Part shown: piece after piece, positions 7,957 to 16,406 of the stretch
Position numbering within the stretch: position 1 is the first letter of the stretch
Layout: each line of letters begins with the position of its first letter
From: Stenotrophomonas mori
Lineage (GTDB): Bacteria > Pseudomonadota > Gammaproteobacteria > Xanthomonadales > Xanthomonadaceae
Direction of reading: 5' to 3'
Assembly: GCF_023556335.1 (NCBI RefSeq)
Contig: NZ_JAIKTS010000003.1
Span: forward strand, 187,670 to 251,669
DNA: 64,000 bases
Program-made: the position numbers and the translations under genes
Notes under the pieces: generated by a model
Told to the model about the DNA's origin: nothing
Database searches by the model: none
Seen by the model: only the letters and a program-made list of their open reading frames with translations

Positions 7957-9141
7957 ATGCATTCCGACCTGCCCCTGCCCGATTCCGACGCGCTGGCCCA
8001 CAGTGCGCAGCTGGCCGCGCACCTGCGCGCCGAGATCCTTGCCCAGGGCGGTGCGATGCCGTTCTCGCGCTTCATGGAGCTGGCGCTGTACGCGCCGGGC
8101 TGGGGCTACTACAGCGCCGGTGCCCGCAAGTTCGGCAGCGGCGGCGATTTCCTCACCGCGCCGGAGATGGGGGCGCTGTTCGCGCAGGCCACCGCCAATG
8201 CCCTGGCTCCCGCATTGCGGGCGCTGGGGCCGCAGGCGCGGATGCTGGAACTGGGCGGGGGCAGCGGCGCGTTCGCCGAGGCGGTGCTCAAGCGCCTGGC
8301 GGTGCTGGAGGCGCTGCCGGCGCGCTACGCCATCCTCGAACCCAGCGCCGACCTGCGCGAGCGCCAGCGCGAGCGCCTGCAGGGCGCGCTGGCACCGGAG
8401 CTGGGTGCGCGGGTGGAGTGGCTGGACGGCCCGTTCCAGGATGCCTGGGAGGGCGTGCTGTTCGCCAACGAGGTGATCGACGCGCTGCCGACCCCGCGGT
8501 TCCTGGTCGAGGGCGGCGAGGTCTACGAGGAAACCGTGGAGCTGGACGGCGAAGCGCGCTTCGTGCGCGGCGTGCAGCCGGCCGACCTGCTGCTGCATGG
8601 CGCGGTGCGCCATGTCGAACGCGATCTGCAACGGCCGTTCGCCGACGGTTACCGCTCCGAAGTGCTGCCGCAGCTGCCGTACTGGATCCAGGCGGTGGCC
8701 GGCGGCCTGCGCCGCGGCGCGCTGCTGTTCGCCGACTATGGCTACGCGCGGTCGGAGTTCTACCAGGACGACCGTCGCGACGGCACCCTGCGGGCGTTCT
8801 ACCGCCACCATGTGCACAACGATGTGCTGCGCTGGCCGGGCCTGCAGGACATCACCGCGTCGGTGGATTTCACCGCGCTGGCCGAGGCCGGCACCGGCGC
8901 CGGCTTCGACCTGGCCGGCTACAGCCACCAGGCCGGCTTCCTGCTCGGCAACGGCATCGCCGCCCTGCTGGAGGACGCCGCCGAGGGCGCCGACGAGCCG
9001 GAGCGCATGCGCCTGCGCGACCAGTTCAAGCGCCTGACCCTGCCGACCGAGATGGGCGAGCGCTTCCAGGTGATGGGTTTCAGCCGTGACGTGGACCTGT
9101 CGGCGGCGTTTGCGATGGGCGACCTGACCTGGCGCCTGTGA
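7957..9141 (+). CDS. MidA/NDUFAF7-family SAM-dependent methyltransferase
   Basis: A 394-residue class I methyltransferase of the MidA/NDUFAF7 (COG1565) family; the mitochondrial member methylates an arginine of complex I. Visible signatures are the N-terminal block FSRFMELALYAPGWGYY (about 31-47), KFGSGGDFLTAPE, and the SAM-binding motif LELGGGSG (about 90-97), followed later by FADYGY and QAGFLL. The bacterial substrate is not established. The start ATG at 7957 was chosen because it gives the family N-terminus directly. The next gene starts by a GTGA overlap with this stop codon. Confidence 0.85.
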   Translation: MHSDLPLPDSDALAHSAQLAAHLRAEILAQGGAMPFSRFMELALYAPGWGYYSAGARKFGSGGDFLTAPEMGALFAQATANALAPALRALGPQARMLELGGGSGAFAEAVLKRLAVLEALPARYAILEPSADLRERQRERLQGALAPELGARVEWLDGPFQDAWEGVLFANEVIDALPTPRFLVEGGEVYEETVELDGEARFVRGVQPADLLLHGAVRHVERDLQRPFADGYRSEVLPQLPYWIQAVAGGLRRGALLFADYGYARSEFYQDDRRDGTLRAFYRHHVHNDVLRWPGLQDITASVDFTALAEAGTGAGFDLAGYSHQAGFLLGNGIAALLEDAAEGADEPERMRLRDQFKRLTLPTEMGERFQVMGFSRDVDLSAAFAMGDLTWRL

Positions 9142-9575
9142 ACCGCGGGCCCGTGCACGGAGGCGATGCGGGGCGGGCGTTGCGCCGGCTGCCGTTGAAG
9201 CCGTTGCGCAACCTGCCGTTCTGGAGCGGGTTGTGGGCGCTGGCGGTGCTGGTGGTGATCGTGGCGTGCCTGGTGCCGCCGCCGCCGTTGCCGGCGCTGC
9301 CGGAGAACGGCGACAAGGCCGAGCACTTCATCGCCTACCTGCTGCTGTCGGCCAGCGCCGTGCAGCTGTTCCGGCCGGGCCGCCCGGTGTGGACGGCCGG
9401 CCTGGCGCTGGTGGCGCTGGGCATCGGCATCGAGGTGGCGCAGGGGACGCTGACCGCGACCCGTAGCGCCGATCCCTACGATGTCCTGGCCAACACCCTC
9501 GGCGTGGCTGCGGGGCTGGCGACCGCGCTGACACCGCTGCGCGACCTGTTGCTGCGGCTGCAGCCGCGCGCCTAG
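9138..9575 (+). CDS. VanZ-like membrane protein
   Basis: A 145-residue inner-membrane protein with three to four hydrophobic segments (about 30-46, 65-80, 86-104 and 119-135). It contains the VanZ-family landmarks DKAEHFIAYLLL and GIEVAQG...SADPYDVLANTLG. The founding VanZ affects teicoplanin resistance; the role of Gram-negative members is unknown. The start is a GTG overlapping the stop of the upstream methyltransferase by four bases (GTGA), which indicates translational coupling. A strong GC hairpin follows just after the stop. Confidence 0.75.
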   Translation: MNRGPVHGGDAGRALRRLPLKPLRNLPFWSGLWALAVLVVIVACLVPPPPLPALPENGDKAEHFIAYLLLSASAVQLFRPGRPVWTAGLALVALGIGIEVAQGTLTATRSADPYDVLANTLGVAAGLATALTPLRDLLLRLQPRA

Positions 9576-9580
9576 CCGCG

Positions 9581-9604
9581 GGCGCCGGGACGGCTCCCGG
9601 CGCC
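9581..9604. terminator. GC hairpin between convergent genes
   Basis: A perfect 10-base-pair stem GGCGCCGGGA / TCCCGGCGCC with a four-base loop lies between the convergent VanZ-like and GH20 genes. It has no T-tract on either strand, so it is a candidate bidirectional terminator or REP-like structure rather than a canonical intrinsic terminator. Confidence 0.5.
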
Positions 9605-9639
9605 ACCGCGCATGGACGCTGCGGCCCCGGCCCGCGGTG

Positions 9640-11973
9640 CTACGGGCGCAGGACCACCTGCTTGAGTACCCACATCGCCGGACGGGTGTCGCCGCTGAAG
9701 GTCATGCACAGGTCCGCGCGGCCACCGGCCGGCACCCGCAGCGGGGCGTGCAGGGTGATGAAGCCGTCGGCGTCGGGGGCCGCGGGGAGCGGCACGCTGG
9801 CCAGCAGCGGTCCATCGCAGCCGTCGCGGACCTCGAACTCGCCATGCGCGGCCACCGCCGGCCGGAAACCGCGCTTGGCTTCCTCTTCGCGCAGCAGCCC
9901 GAAGTTGTAGGGAATGCGTCCGGCCCGGACCTGGACCGAGGCGATGTCCTGCACCTGTGCGTCCTCCCACAGCCAGCAGGGGTTGAAGAGGGTCACGTCG
10001 AAGGTCTCGCGCGGTCCGTCGACGGGGGTGTCGTCCTCCAGCCGCAGCAGCAGGCGGCCGCCCTGCGGGCACTGGGCCAGGGTCTTGTCGGTGCGGGTGA
10101 GCAGCGAGGCCGCATCCAGCGTCCACCGGCTGGCGCTGTCGGCCAGCGGCCTGCCGTCGACGAAGGTCGCGGCCTTGAGGTCCGTGGGGACCTGCAGCGT
10201 CAAGGGCGCGGTGTAGGCCGGTGACCGGGCCGTCGGTGCGCTGCCGTCGGTGGTGTAGCGGATGTCGGCATAGCCCAGCGGATTGGCCAGCTCGACCTGT
10301 ACGCGGTTGCCGGCGCGGTCGTCATGGCGCTGCATCGCCACCGACAGGGCGGTCTGGCCGTAGGCGATGCCCAGCGCCCTGTAGCGCTGCAGCTGGGCCG
10401 GCAGGCGCTCGAGGAAGCCGTCGTAGTCCTTGTGCCGGGCCGGCGTCCAGGCGATCTCCGCGAGCGCCGCCAGGCGCGGGAACAGGTTGTGCTGCAGCCG
10501 CTCCCAGGTGCGGGTGTGCTCGGTCCACATGTTGGCCTGCACCCCGAGGATGTGGTGCCGCTGTCCGGCCGGCAGTGCCGCCGGCACCGGGTCGAACGCA
10601 TAGATCTTCTGCATCGGGGTGAACTTCGGCCGGCCCGGCGGCTCGTCCGGCAGGTCGGTCTGCAGGAAGTCCAGGTACAGCGTGTCGCCGGGGGTCATCA
10701 CCACGTCGTGGCCCTGGCTGGCGGCGACGATGCCGCCGTCGATGCCGCGCCAGGACATCACCGTGGCCTGCGGCGGCAGCCCGCCCTCGATGATCTCGTC
10801 CCAGCCGACCAGCCGGCGGCCGTGCTCCTCCAGGAAGCTCTCCAGCCGCTTGAGCATGTACGACTGCAGGGCCTCCTCGTCCTTGAGGCCGAGGGCACGG
10901 AGATGCGCCTGTACCGCGGGCGAGGCCTGCCACTGGTACTTGACCGCCTCGTCGCCGCCGAGGTGTACATAGGGGCCGGGGAACAGGTCGATCACTTCGG
11001 CCAGCACGCCTTCCAGGAACTGCAGGGTCTCTTCGCGCGGGTTGAACAGGTACGGGTTCACGCCCCAGTCGTGCGATGGCTGGGTGGGGCCGTCGACCAC
11101 GCCGTGTTCGGGATAGGCCGCGACCGCCGCCTGGGCGTGGCCGGGCACGTCGATCTCGGGGACGACGGTGATGTGGCGGGCGGCGGCATAGGCCACCACG
11201 TCGCGGATCTGCGCCTGGGTGTAATGGCCGCAGTACAGGTCGGGGGTGCCGTCGGCCCTGCGGCCGGCCTCGCCCTGCGGCACGCGGCAGCCACCGATCT
11301 CGGTGAGCCTGGGGTAGCGCTTGATCTCGATGCGCCAGCCCTGGTCGTCGGTCAGGTGCCAGTGGAAGGTGTTGAGCTTATGCGTGGCCATGACGTCGAG
11401 CAGTGCCTTGACCTGGTCCACGCTCCAGAAGTGGCGGGCCGAGTCGAGCATCACCCCGCGCCAGGCGAAGCGCGGCGCGTCCTCGATGCGCATCGCCGGC
11501 AGAGCGACCGCATCGGCGCGCGGGCCGGCCATCAGCTGCCACAGCGACATCGCGCCGTTGAACAGGCCATGGGCGTCGCCGGCCTCGATGCGCACGCCGT
11601 CCTCGCCGACGTGCAGCACATAGGCTTCGGGCGAGGTGTCCTTGCGTGGTGCGGCCAGGATGAAGTGGATGCCGGCGGTGGCCGGGTCGCCGCTGTCCAC
11701 CGGCAGGTCGAAGGCGGTGGTGCGGGCGAGCAGGTCGGCGAACTGGCGGGCGACCCCGTCGGCGGCCCCCGCGCGGGCATGGATGCGGGTGGTGGCGGTC
11801 ACCACGAACTGGCCGGATTCGGGGGTCAGCGAGACCGGAAGGGGAATCAGCGCGGGGCTGGCGGCAACCGGCGGGGCGACGGCCGGCGCTTGCCGGGCGC
11901 AGCCGGCGGCCAGGGCCAGCAGCGTGGCCAGGGCGGCGGCGTGCCGCAGCGCGGCAGGTCTGTTTCGGATCAT
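9640..11973 (-). CDS. GH20 beta-N-acetylhexosaminidase, lipoprotein (cassette 1)
   Basis: A 777-residue exported hexosaminidase that releases terminal GlcNAc (or GalNAc) from chitooligosaccharides or glycans. The N-terminus has a signal sequence ending in the lipobox LAAGC, with the lipidated residue predicted at C25. A GH20b-like domain (about 38-165) precedes the catalytic barrel, which carries NTFHWHLTDDQGWR, PEIDVPGH and the catalytic pair HLGGDE (D341/E342). The C-terminal third includes a chitobiase-like domain and a beta-rich tail. The ATG at 11973 gives the signal peptide directly. It is the third gene of the first kinase-receptor-hexosaminidase cassette, but an intrinsic terminator separates it from the receptor gene. 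Confidence 0.92.
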   Translation of the reverse strand: MIRNRPAALRHAAALATLLALAAGCARQAPAVAPPVAASPALIPLPVSLTPESGQFVVTATTRIHARAGAADGVARQFADLLARTTAFDLPVDSGDPATAGIHFILAAPRKDTSPEAYVLHVGEDGVRIEAGDAHGLFNGAMSLWQLMAGPRADAVALPAMRIEDAPRFAWRGVMLDSARHFWSVDQVKALLDVMATHKLNTFHWHLTDDQGWRIEIKRYPRLTEIGGCRVPQGEAGRRADGTPDLYCGHYTQAQIRDVVAYAAARHITVVPEIDVPGHAQAAVAAYPEHGVVDGPTQPSHDWGVNPYLFNPREETLQFLEGVLAEVIDLFPGPYVHLGGDEAVKYQWQASPAVQAHLRALGLKDEEALQSYMLKRLESFLEEHGRRLVGWDEIIEGGLPPQATVMSWRGIDGGIVAASQGHDVVMTPGDTLYLDFLQTDLPDEPPGRPKFTPMQKIYAFDPVPAALPAGQRHHILGVQANMWTEHTRTWERLQHNLFPRLAALAEIAWTPARHKDYDGFLERLPAQLQRYRALGIAYGQTALSVAMQRHDDRAGNRVQVELANPLGYADIRYTTDGSAPTARSPAYTAPLTLQVPTDLKAATFVDGRPLADSASRWTLDAASLLTRTDKTLAQCPQGGRLLLRLEDDTPVDGPRETFDVTLFNPCWLWEDAQVQDIASVQVRAGRIPYNFGLLREEEAKRGFRPAVAAHGEFEVRDGCDGPLLASVPLPAAPDADGFITLHAPLRVPAGGRADLCMTFSGDTRPAMWVLKQVVLRP

Positions 11974-12026
11974 CGTGTGGCGCTCCCGGGACGGCCGGGG
12001 CCGGAACGCCGCCGGCACCCGTCCGG

Positions 12027-12056
12027 AAAAAACGGGCCTGGAAATCCAGGCCCGTT
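12027..12056 (-). terminator. Intrinsic terminator between receptor and hexosaminidase, cassette 1
   Basis: On the minus strand an 11-base-pair perfect stem (AACGGGCCTGG / CCAGGCCCGTT, four-base loop) runs into six T residues. This is a textbook rho-independent terminator, placed 45 bases after the TonB-dependent receptor stop and 54 bases before the hexosaminidase start. Confidence 0.9.
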
Positions 12057-12100
12057 GGAGGAAAGAAACCGCAATCAGCAGATCGGACGCATGCCGTGCC

Positions 12101-14911
12101 TCAGAAGGCGAAGCGCAGCGAGGCCATGTAGCGCCGGCCGCTGAGGTAGGCGCCACGGGTGAGCTGTTCCACGCCGGAGTAGGAGTGGTACTTCTCGTCC
12201 AGCAGGTTCATCGCATCCAGGCCGACGCTGAGGTTCTCGTTGATCCGGACGTTGACCGAGGCATCCAGCGAGGCGTACTTCATGGTCCACAGGTCGCGGC
12301 CGCCGCTGACCTGGGTGAAGTACTTGTCGCGCCAGCCGTAGGTCAGGCGGGTGCTGACGTGTTCGTTCTCGAAGAACGGGCTGATGTTGAACTGGTTCTT
12401 CGAGTTGAACGGCAGCGGCCGGCCGCCGGTGGCTTCGCCATCGGAATAGGTGTAGTTGGCGATGACGCCGAAGCCCATGCCGAAGTTCTGCTGCCAGGCC
12501 AGCGAGTAGCCCTTGATCTTGGCGTCGCCGGCATTGCGCGGACGGTCGACCAGGTAGGTGTCGTCCTTGTTCTGGTTCTGGTTCCAGTGAACTTCCGGGG
12601 TCGATTCGGTGAGGATGTAGTCGGACACGTCGCGGTAGAACAGCGAGCCGGCGACGATGGCGTTGTCGGAGAAGTACCACTCGGCCGAGAAGTCCAGGTT
12701 GGTGGACAGGTACGGCTTGAGGTTGGGGTTGCCGCCGCCGCCGGTCAGCGCGGTGTCGGACAGCCACAGGTACGAGGAGACGTCGGTGTAGTTCGGGCGC
12801 GCCATGGTCTTGGCGGCCGAGAAGCGCAGCACCAGCGAATCGGTGGCGTCGTAGACCAGGTTCAGGTTCGGAAGCACGTTGTTGTACTTGTTCTTCTTCA
12901 CCACCGGGTCGTAGGAAGCGGCCAGCTTGTCGGCCGACCAGCTCGGCTCGGTGCAGCCGGCCAGGCCGGTGTTGCACTCGTAGCTGCCCGATTCCAGCTC
13001 GGTGCGCACATAGCGCACGCCGACGTTGCCGCGCAGGCGGTCGAAGCTGAAGTCGGCCTGCACGTAGGCGGCGCCGATGTCCTCTTCGATCGACCAGTTG
13101 TTGCGGGCGAACTCTTCGGCGCTGAACGGCGACACCACCGGCATCGTCTGCCACGGCGCCAGCCAGTCACCGCTGCTGATGTAGTCGGCCAGCTTCCAGC
13201 CGTCGATGGTGAAGCGCTTGCCGAGGTCGCCGTAGCCGCTGAAGCCCTTGAGGTAGTTGTTGGGCAGGTCGCGCGGGGCGAAGTCGGAGGCCTTGGCGTC
13301 ACCGTAGCCGGCGACCGAGGCCAGACCGATGCCCTGCTGGATCTGGGTGGTCTCGTGCTTGCGCTGCTTGTAGCCGAAGCGCAGCAGGTACACCGGCGAA
13401 TCGAGCTTCAGGCCGAAGTCCACCTGGCCGTAGGTCTCCTTGTCGGTGGTCGGCTTGTCGACCAGGTTGCCGCCCCAGCCGGTGTTCCAGGTGGGCTGGC
13501 TCGGGTCCGCGCCCCAGCCGCCGTCCATCTGGAACTGGTCCGGGTTCACGAACGGGTTGGCGCCGGTGAAGTGGACGCTGCCGGGGTTGCGCGGGGCGTC
13601 CTCGATCGACCAGGTGTAGTCGGTGCGCGCCAGGAACTCGCCGAACACCTGCTTCGGGCCACCGTCGGCCTTGGTGCGGCCGAGCTGGGTGGAGGCGAAC
13701 CAGCGTTCGTCGTTCCAGTCCAGCTTGATGTCGTAGGTCTCGGACTCGACGTTGGCACGGCGGTTCTGCAGGTCGAACACCACCAGGCCGTTCTTGTGGC
13801 TGGCCTTGGTGATCAGGCCGTCCCTGACGGTGATGTCGCTGAGCGACTTGAGGCTGTTCCAGGTATTGCCCTGGTGGGTGAACATCGACTGCGCCATGTG
13901 GTCGAAGCTGGCGTCGATCTTCAGCGCGTTCAGCTCGATGTTCATCTGTTCGACCGGCTTGAACTGCAGCGCCAGCGAGTAGGTCTTGCGCTCGCGCTCC
14001 TGCTCGAAGAAGTGGGCGCTGGTCGCGTTCGGGCCGACGGCGTCGGGGTTGGCGTACAGGGTGTCGGCGCAGGCGCCGGTGCAGGTCGGGGCCGAGGTCG
14101 GCTGCGAGCCGTCCGGGTTCGGCGCCACCGACCAGTCGATCGGCAGGTTGGTCACCGAACCGTTGGCGCCGCTGTTGCCGCCGTCGATGTACTCGCCGGC
14201 GCGGATGTGGCCATAGGCCTCGACACCGTCGCGGCGGATGCTCTCGTTGGAGACCTGCGCGGAGACGATGATGCCGAAGTTGTCGGCGGCGTTCTTCCAG
14301 GCGAAGGCGGCCGAGGCATTGGGGTCGGTCTTCTTGACGCGGTCGTTGCGGCCGTAGCTGACGCGCCCGGAGACGCTGACCTTCTCCGGCATGTCCAGCG
14401 GCTTGCGGGTGAAGACGATCACGGTACCGCCGATGGAACCTTCGTCGATGCGCGCTTCCGGCGACTTGAACACCTCGATCTTGCCGACCAGTTCCGGGGC
14501 CAGCAGCGAGTAGTTGAACGTGCGGGTCGGGAAGTCGGACATGTTCCAGTCGCCCGACGCGATGGCCTGGCCGTTGAGCAGGGTACGGTTCAACGCCGGG
14601 TCGGTACCGAGGATCGAGACCTTCTCGCCCTGGCCGTAGGCACGGTCGATGGTCACGCCGGGGATGATGGTCATGGCCTCGGCCACGTTGGTGGCCGGGA
14701 ACTTGCCGACGTCCTCGGCGGTGATCACGTCGACGATCGCGTCGGCATTGCGCTTGGTTTCGAGCGACTGCTGCAGGCTGGCGCGGATGCCGGTGACGAC
14801 GACGCGGTCAAGGTCGGTCGCTTCGCTGGCGGCGCCGGCATCCTGCGCGTGAGCGGAGAAGCTCAGGCAGGTGACGATCGCGGCGGACAGTACGGACTTG
14901 CGGTACCTCAT
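12101..14911 (-). CDS. TonB-dependent receptor (cassette 1)
   Basis: A 936-residue outer-membrane transporter. The signal peptide (SAAIVTCLSFSAHA, about 8-21) is followed by a TonB-box-like DLDRVVVTGIR. The plug domain contains ITAEDVGKFPATNVAEAM and IPGVTIDR, and a long beta-barrel ends in the typical terminal Phe (ASLRFAF). Proteins of this type in Xanthomonas import glycans with energy from TonB-ExbBD. The placement between a sugar kinase and a hexosaminidase suggests a chitooligosaccharide or GlcNAc-glycan substrate. The start ATG at 14911 has AGGAG seven to eight bases before it; the same leader precedes the receptor of cassette 2. The kinase gene upstream is on the same strand, 130 bases away. 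Confidence 0.92.
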   Translation of the reverse strand: MRYRKSVLSAAIVTCLSFSAHAQDAGAASEATDLDRVVVTGIRASLQQSLETKRNADAIVDVITAEDVGKFPATNVAEAMTIIPGVTIDRAYGQGEKVSILGTDPALNRTLLNGQAIASGDWNMSDFPTRTFNYSLLAPELVGKIEVFKSPEARIDEGSIGGTVIVFTRKPLDMPEKVSVSGRVSYGRNDRVKKTDPNASAAFAWKNAADNFGIIVSAQVSNESIRRDGVEAYGHIRAGEYIDGGNSGANGSVTNLPIDWSVAPNPDGSQPTSAPTCTGACADTLYANPDAVGPNATSAHFFEQERERKTYSLALQFKPVEQMNIELNALKIDASFDHMAQSMFTHQGNTWNSLKSLSDITVRDGLITKASHKNGLVVFDLQNRRANVESETYDIKLDWNDERWFASTQLGRTKADGGPKQVFGEFLARTDYTWSIEDAPRNPGSVHFTGANPFVNPDQFQMDGGWGADPSQPTWNTGWGGNLVDKPTTDKETYGQVDFGLKLDSPVYLLRFGYKQRKHETTQIQQGIGLASVAGYGDAKASDFAPRDLPNNYLKGFSGYGDLGKRFTIDGWKLADYISSGDWLAPWQTMPVVSPFSAEEFARNNWSIEEDIGAAYVQADFSFDRLRGNVGVRYVRTELESGSYECNTGLAGCTEPSWSADKLAASYDPVVKKNKYNNVLPNLNLVYDATDSLVLRFSAAKTMARPNYTDVSSYLWLSDTALTGGGGNPNLKPYLSTNLDFSAEWYFSDNAIVAGSLFYRDVSDYILTESTPEVHWNQNQNKDDTYLVDRPRNAGDAKIKGYSLAWQQNFGMGFGVIANYTYSDGEATGGRPLPFNSKNQFNISPFFENEHVSTRLTYGWRDKYFTQVSGGRDLWTMKYASLDASVNVRINENLSVGLDAMNLLDEKYHSYSGVEQLTRGAYLSGRRYMASLRFAF

Positions 14912-15041
14912 GATGTCTCTCCTCATCATTGCTGGGTTGTTGGGTTGAACGGCGGTGCGGTAGGGCGGTCGTGCGTGGGCCGGGACGGAACGGAAGGCGG
15001 GGTGCGCCTGCGGCGTGTCCGGACAGGGACGCCGCGCGGGG

Positions 15042-16058
15042 TCAGGTGGCGCGGTGCTGCAGGTACCAGCTTGCGGCGCCGATGACGCCCAGCTGCCCGT
15101 GCTCGACCAGCTTCACGGGAATGCGCTGCAGCGCCCGCGTCATCGGCCCCTTGTTGAGGAAGCGTTCGACGAAGGTGCTGCCGAGCAGGAAGGGGCCGAG
15201 CTTTGGCAGGATGCCGCCGGCCAGGTAGATGCCGCCCTGGATGCCGTAGAGCAGGGCCATGTCGCCGATGGTGGAGCCGAGGATTCCGCAGAACAGGTGC
15301 AGGGTGTCCACGGCCAGCGGATCGCTGCCCTCGCAGGCGGCGGCGCTGACGGCGTCGGGGGTGGTGTGCACGGGGGCGTTGCCGCGTACCGCGCACAGGG
15401 CGTTGTAGAGGTTGAGCAGGCCGGGCCCGGACAGGGCGCCGTGCTCGATGGAGACGTGTCCGCGCCCGCGCAGCATGTGCTGCAGGACGGCCATCTCCAG
15501 TTCGTTGCCGGCGGCCAGGGAGGCCTGTCCGGCTTCGGTGGCGAGCACGACCGAGCGCATGCCGACGGGGATCCAGACGGCGGCGCCCAGGCCGGTGCCG
15601 GGTCCGACGACGAGGGTGGGGCCGCGCTGGGTTTCGGCCGGTCCGGCCAGCTGCAGGACCTGGCTGCCGTCGATGTGGGCGGCGGCGTGGGCGACGGCCT
15701 CGAAATCGTTGACGAGGTGGACGGCGCGGAAGCCGAGGTCCTCGCGGATGCGGTTGGCCGACAGCGGCCAGGGCAGGTTGGCCGACAGCACGGTGCCGTC
15801 GGCCAGGGCATGGCCGGCGCTGGCGATGACGCAGTCGCGCACGCCGGGGGTCTCGGCACGCAGGTCGGCCAGGATCTGGCCGAGGCCGGGATGGTCGGCG
15901 CCGCGGTACTGGCGGTAGGCCAGGACATCGATGGCATCACCCTGCCCGGTGGGCCGGACCACGCCGACGCGGACGTGGGTGCCGCCGACATCGGCGGCGA
16001 TCAGCGGCGCGGCCGATGTGGCCGTCTGCGGCTGGACTGGTTTGACGCTCGCGACCAC
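15042..16058 (-). CDS. glk: Glucokinase-family sugar kinase, probable GlcNAc kinase (cassette 1)
   Basis: A 338-residue ATP-dependent sugar kinase of the Glk family. It has the phosphate-binding motif AADVGGTH near the N-terminus, the catalytic Asp in VHLVNDFEAVAHA and the adenosine motif GPGTGLGAA. In the sugar-contact motif the family reads GEGGH, but here it is TEAGQ, so the contact His is Gln. Related NagK-II proteins are needed for GlcNAc use in Xanthomonas, so phosphorylation of GlcNAc is the likely role. The GTG at 16058 follows GGGGAG and keeps the N-terminus the same length as the paralogue. Except for the first 75 or so residues the gene is almost identical to the copy at 21653-22684. 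A NagR-type box lies 68 bases upstream. Confidence 0.85.
   Translation of the reverse strand: MVASVKPVQPQTATSAAPLIAADVGGTHVRVGVVRPTGQGDAIDVLAYRQYRGADHPGLGQILADLRAETPGVRDCVIASAGHALADGTVLSANLPWPLSANRIREDLGFRAVHLVNDFEAVAHAAAHIDGSQVLQLAGPAETQRGPTLVVGPGTGLGAAVWIPVGMRSVVLATEAGQASLAAGNELEMAVLQHMLRGRGHVSIEHGALSGPGLLNLYNALCAVRGNAPVHTTPDAVSAAACEGSDPLAVDTLHLFCGILGSTIGDMALLYGIQGGIYLAGGILPKLGPFLLGSTFVERFLNKGPMTRALQRIPVKLVEHGQLGVIGAASWYLQHRAT
15064..15837. repeat. Near-identical 774-bp tract shared with 21690-22463 (copy A)
   Basis: Aligned by eye at a constant offset of 6626 bases, this tract matches 21690-22463 with about seven substitutions and no gaps. It covers the 3' three-quarters of the two kinase genes and stops abruptly on both sides, inside the coding region at the 5' end and just before the stop codon at the 3' end. 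Confidence 0.93.
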
Positions 16059-16125
16059 ACCTTCTCCCCGTGAATCGGCAGCCCCCCCTGGATGGCGCTG
16101 CGGCACCGGGAGTGTCGGCGCCTCA

Positions 16126-16139
16126 TGACAACGATGTCA
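16126..16139. promoter_or_regulatory. Predicted NagR operator upstream of kinase, cassette 1
   Basis: The inverted repeat TGACA-ACGA-TGTCA has the CG-centred symmetry expected of a LacI-family site. On the minus strand its edge forms TTGACA, a consensus -35 box, and a weak -10 (GACACT) follows after 18 bases, so the repressor would cover the promoter. It lies 68 bases before the kinase start. The same sequence occurs at 22754. Confidence 0.7.
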
Positions 16140-16227
16140 AGTCATGCCGCACAAAATTTTCACATCGCGACAGCGGCCCGGACACTGCGTATCCCGATGA
16201 ATTAAAAGAAAAATTTGATTGCATCTG

Positions 16228-16254
16228 AAAACGAGCAGGCCGGGCGCGGCCTGC
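16228..16254 (-). terminator. Intrinsic terminator after GH20 gene of cassette 2
   Basis: On the minus strand the stem GCAGGCCG / CGGCCTGC (loop CGCC) is followed by TCGTTTTC, downstream of the hexosaminidase stop at 16407. A second perfect hairpin, GGGGCGCC / GGCGCCCC at 16375-16396, lies nearer the stop. The surrounding 16140-16230 stretch is unusually AT-rich for this genome, and I see no gene in 16140-16406. Confidence 0.7.
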
Positions 16255-16406
16255 CCGTGGCGCCGTGGCGCGCGGGCGGTGCGGGTCCTGCCCGGGGGCC
16301 GCTGTCCGCGGCGTTGTCCTGCCGGGTCCGGCGCACCGGGTACGGGCGCCGGAAAGCGGGTATCGGCCGGCGCCGGGGCGCCGGCACTGGCGCCCCGGGC
16401 GGTGGC